Assembly: GCA_910589415.1 (NCBI GenBank) | Contig: OU342633.1 | Span: forward strand, 12,438,858-12,502,857 | Direction: 5' to 3' | Source: Malachius bipustulatus | Taxonomy: Eukaryota > Arthropoda > Insecta > Coleoptera > Melyridae | Length of the DNA: 64,000 nt | Part shown: in pieces, positions 63,900 through 64,000 of the stretch | Position numbering within the stretch: the stretch's first letter is position 1 | Layout of the letters: each line of letters opens with the position of its first letter | The notes under the pieces: model-generated | Seen by the model: the letters and a program-made list of their open reading frames with translations, nothing else | Database searches by the model: none | Told to the model about the DNA's origin: nothing | Translations under genes and position numbers: made by a program

Positions 63900-64000
63900 T
63901 ATTTAAAAGGATTCGATAAAAATGTGTTTTGAAATAAGTAACAATAAAAAACTTATATAATGCTGGATTTGTGGTTGCAGCATTAGCTAAAAACCGAGGC

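Overview
This is AT-rich nuclear DNA from an insect. It is built almost entirely of transposable elements at different stages of decay, and I found no convincing intact host gene. The insect assignment rests on the element families (Penelope-like elements with a GIY-YIG domain, piggyBac, APE-type LINEs with PHD or FP-like ORF1, PIF/Harbinger, pogo, Tc1), short GT-AG introns and the base composition. The order is not resolved; four TCAGG units near 0.6 kb resemble the beetle telomere motif, but that is weak evidence.

Layout. 0-6 kb: relics of two DDE transposase families, fragments of a large transposase with an S-D-x-C...Q-N-K-N signature, a small MITE, a broken B-family DNA polymerase (Polinton-like) interrupted by a LINE 3' end, and a possible solo LTR. 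6.4-7.3 kb: a foldback element with ~351-bp arms. 7.4-17.7 kb: a Penelope complex made of an inverted damaged copy carrying a 2.9-kb piggyBac, a 5'-truncated unit, and a complete copy with an intact 819-aa RT/GIY-YIG protein. 19.7-28.1 kb: a broken multi-exon Myb/SANT-like gene whose first exon was tandemly duplicated. It was invaded by a LINE, which was in turn invaded by a 4091-bp DNA transposon with an intact spliced 856-aa transposase. A well-formed hammerhead ribozyme lies in one of the gene's presumed introns. 28.5-36.6 kb: a LINE fragment, a pogo-type transposase relic with a C-terminal zinc finger, and an apparently complete two-ORF LINE. 37-43.3 kb: a MITE, short tandem repeats, a LINE 3' fragment and a Tc1-type relic. 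43.4-49.3 kb: a more GC-rich island with a duplicated Gag-like segment, degenerate tandem repeats, and an LTR/PBS-like junction. 50-56.4 kb: a Harbinger relic, a decayed relative of the 856-aa transposase, and a second hammerhead in an unusual inverted, circularly permuted arrangement. 57.3-59.1 kb: a short spliced piggyBac derivative carrying four perfect palindromes. 59.8-63.9 kb: MADF and FP-like ORF1 remnants followed by a LINE with an intact 992-codon ORF2 and an (AATAAAC)n tail.

How the parts relate. The window is a record of nested insertion: piggyBac into Penelope, a Sola-like transposon into a LINE into a Myb/SANT gene, and a LINE into a polymerase relic. The best candidates for under-described biology are the two hammerhead ribozymes, the hammerhead-like cores at Penelope termini, the Sola-like element with its exact 4-bp target duplication, and the subterminal palindromes in both piggyBac elements.
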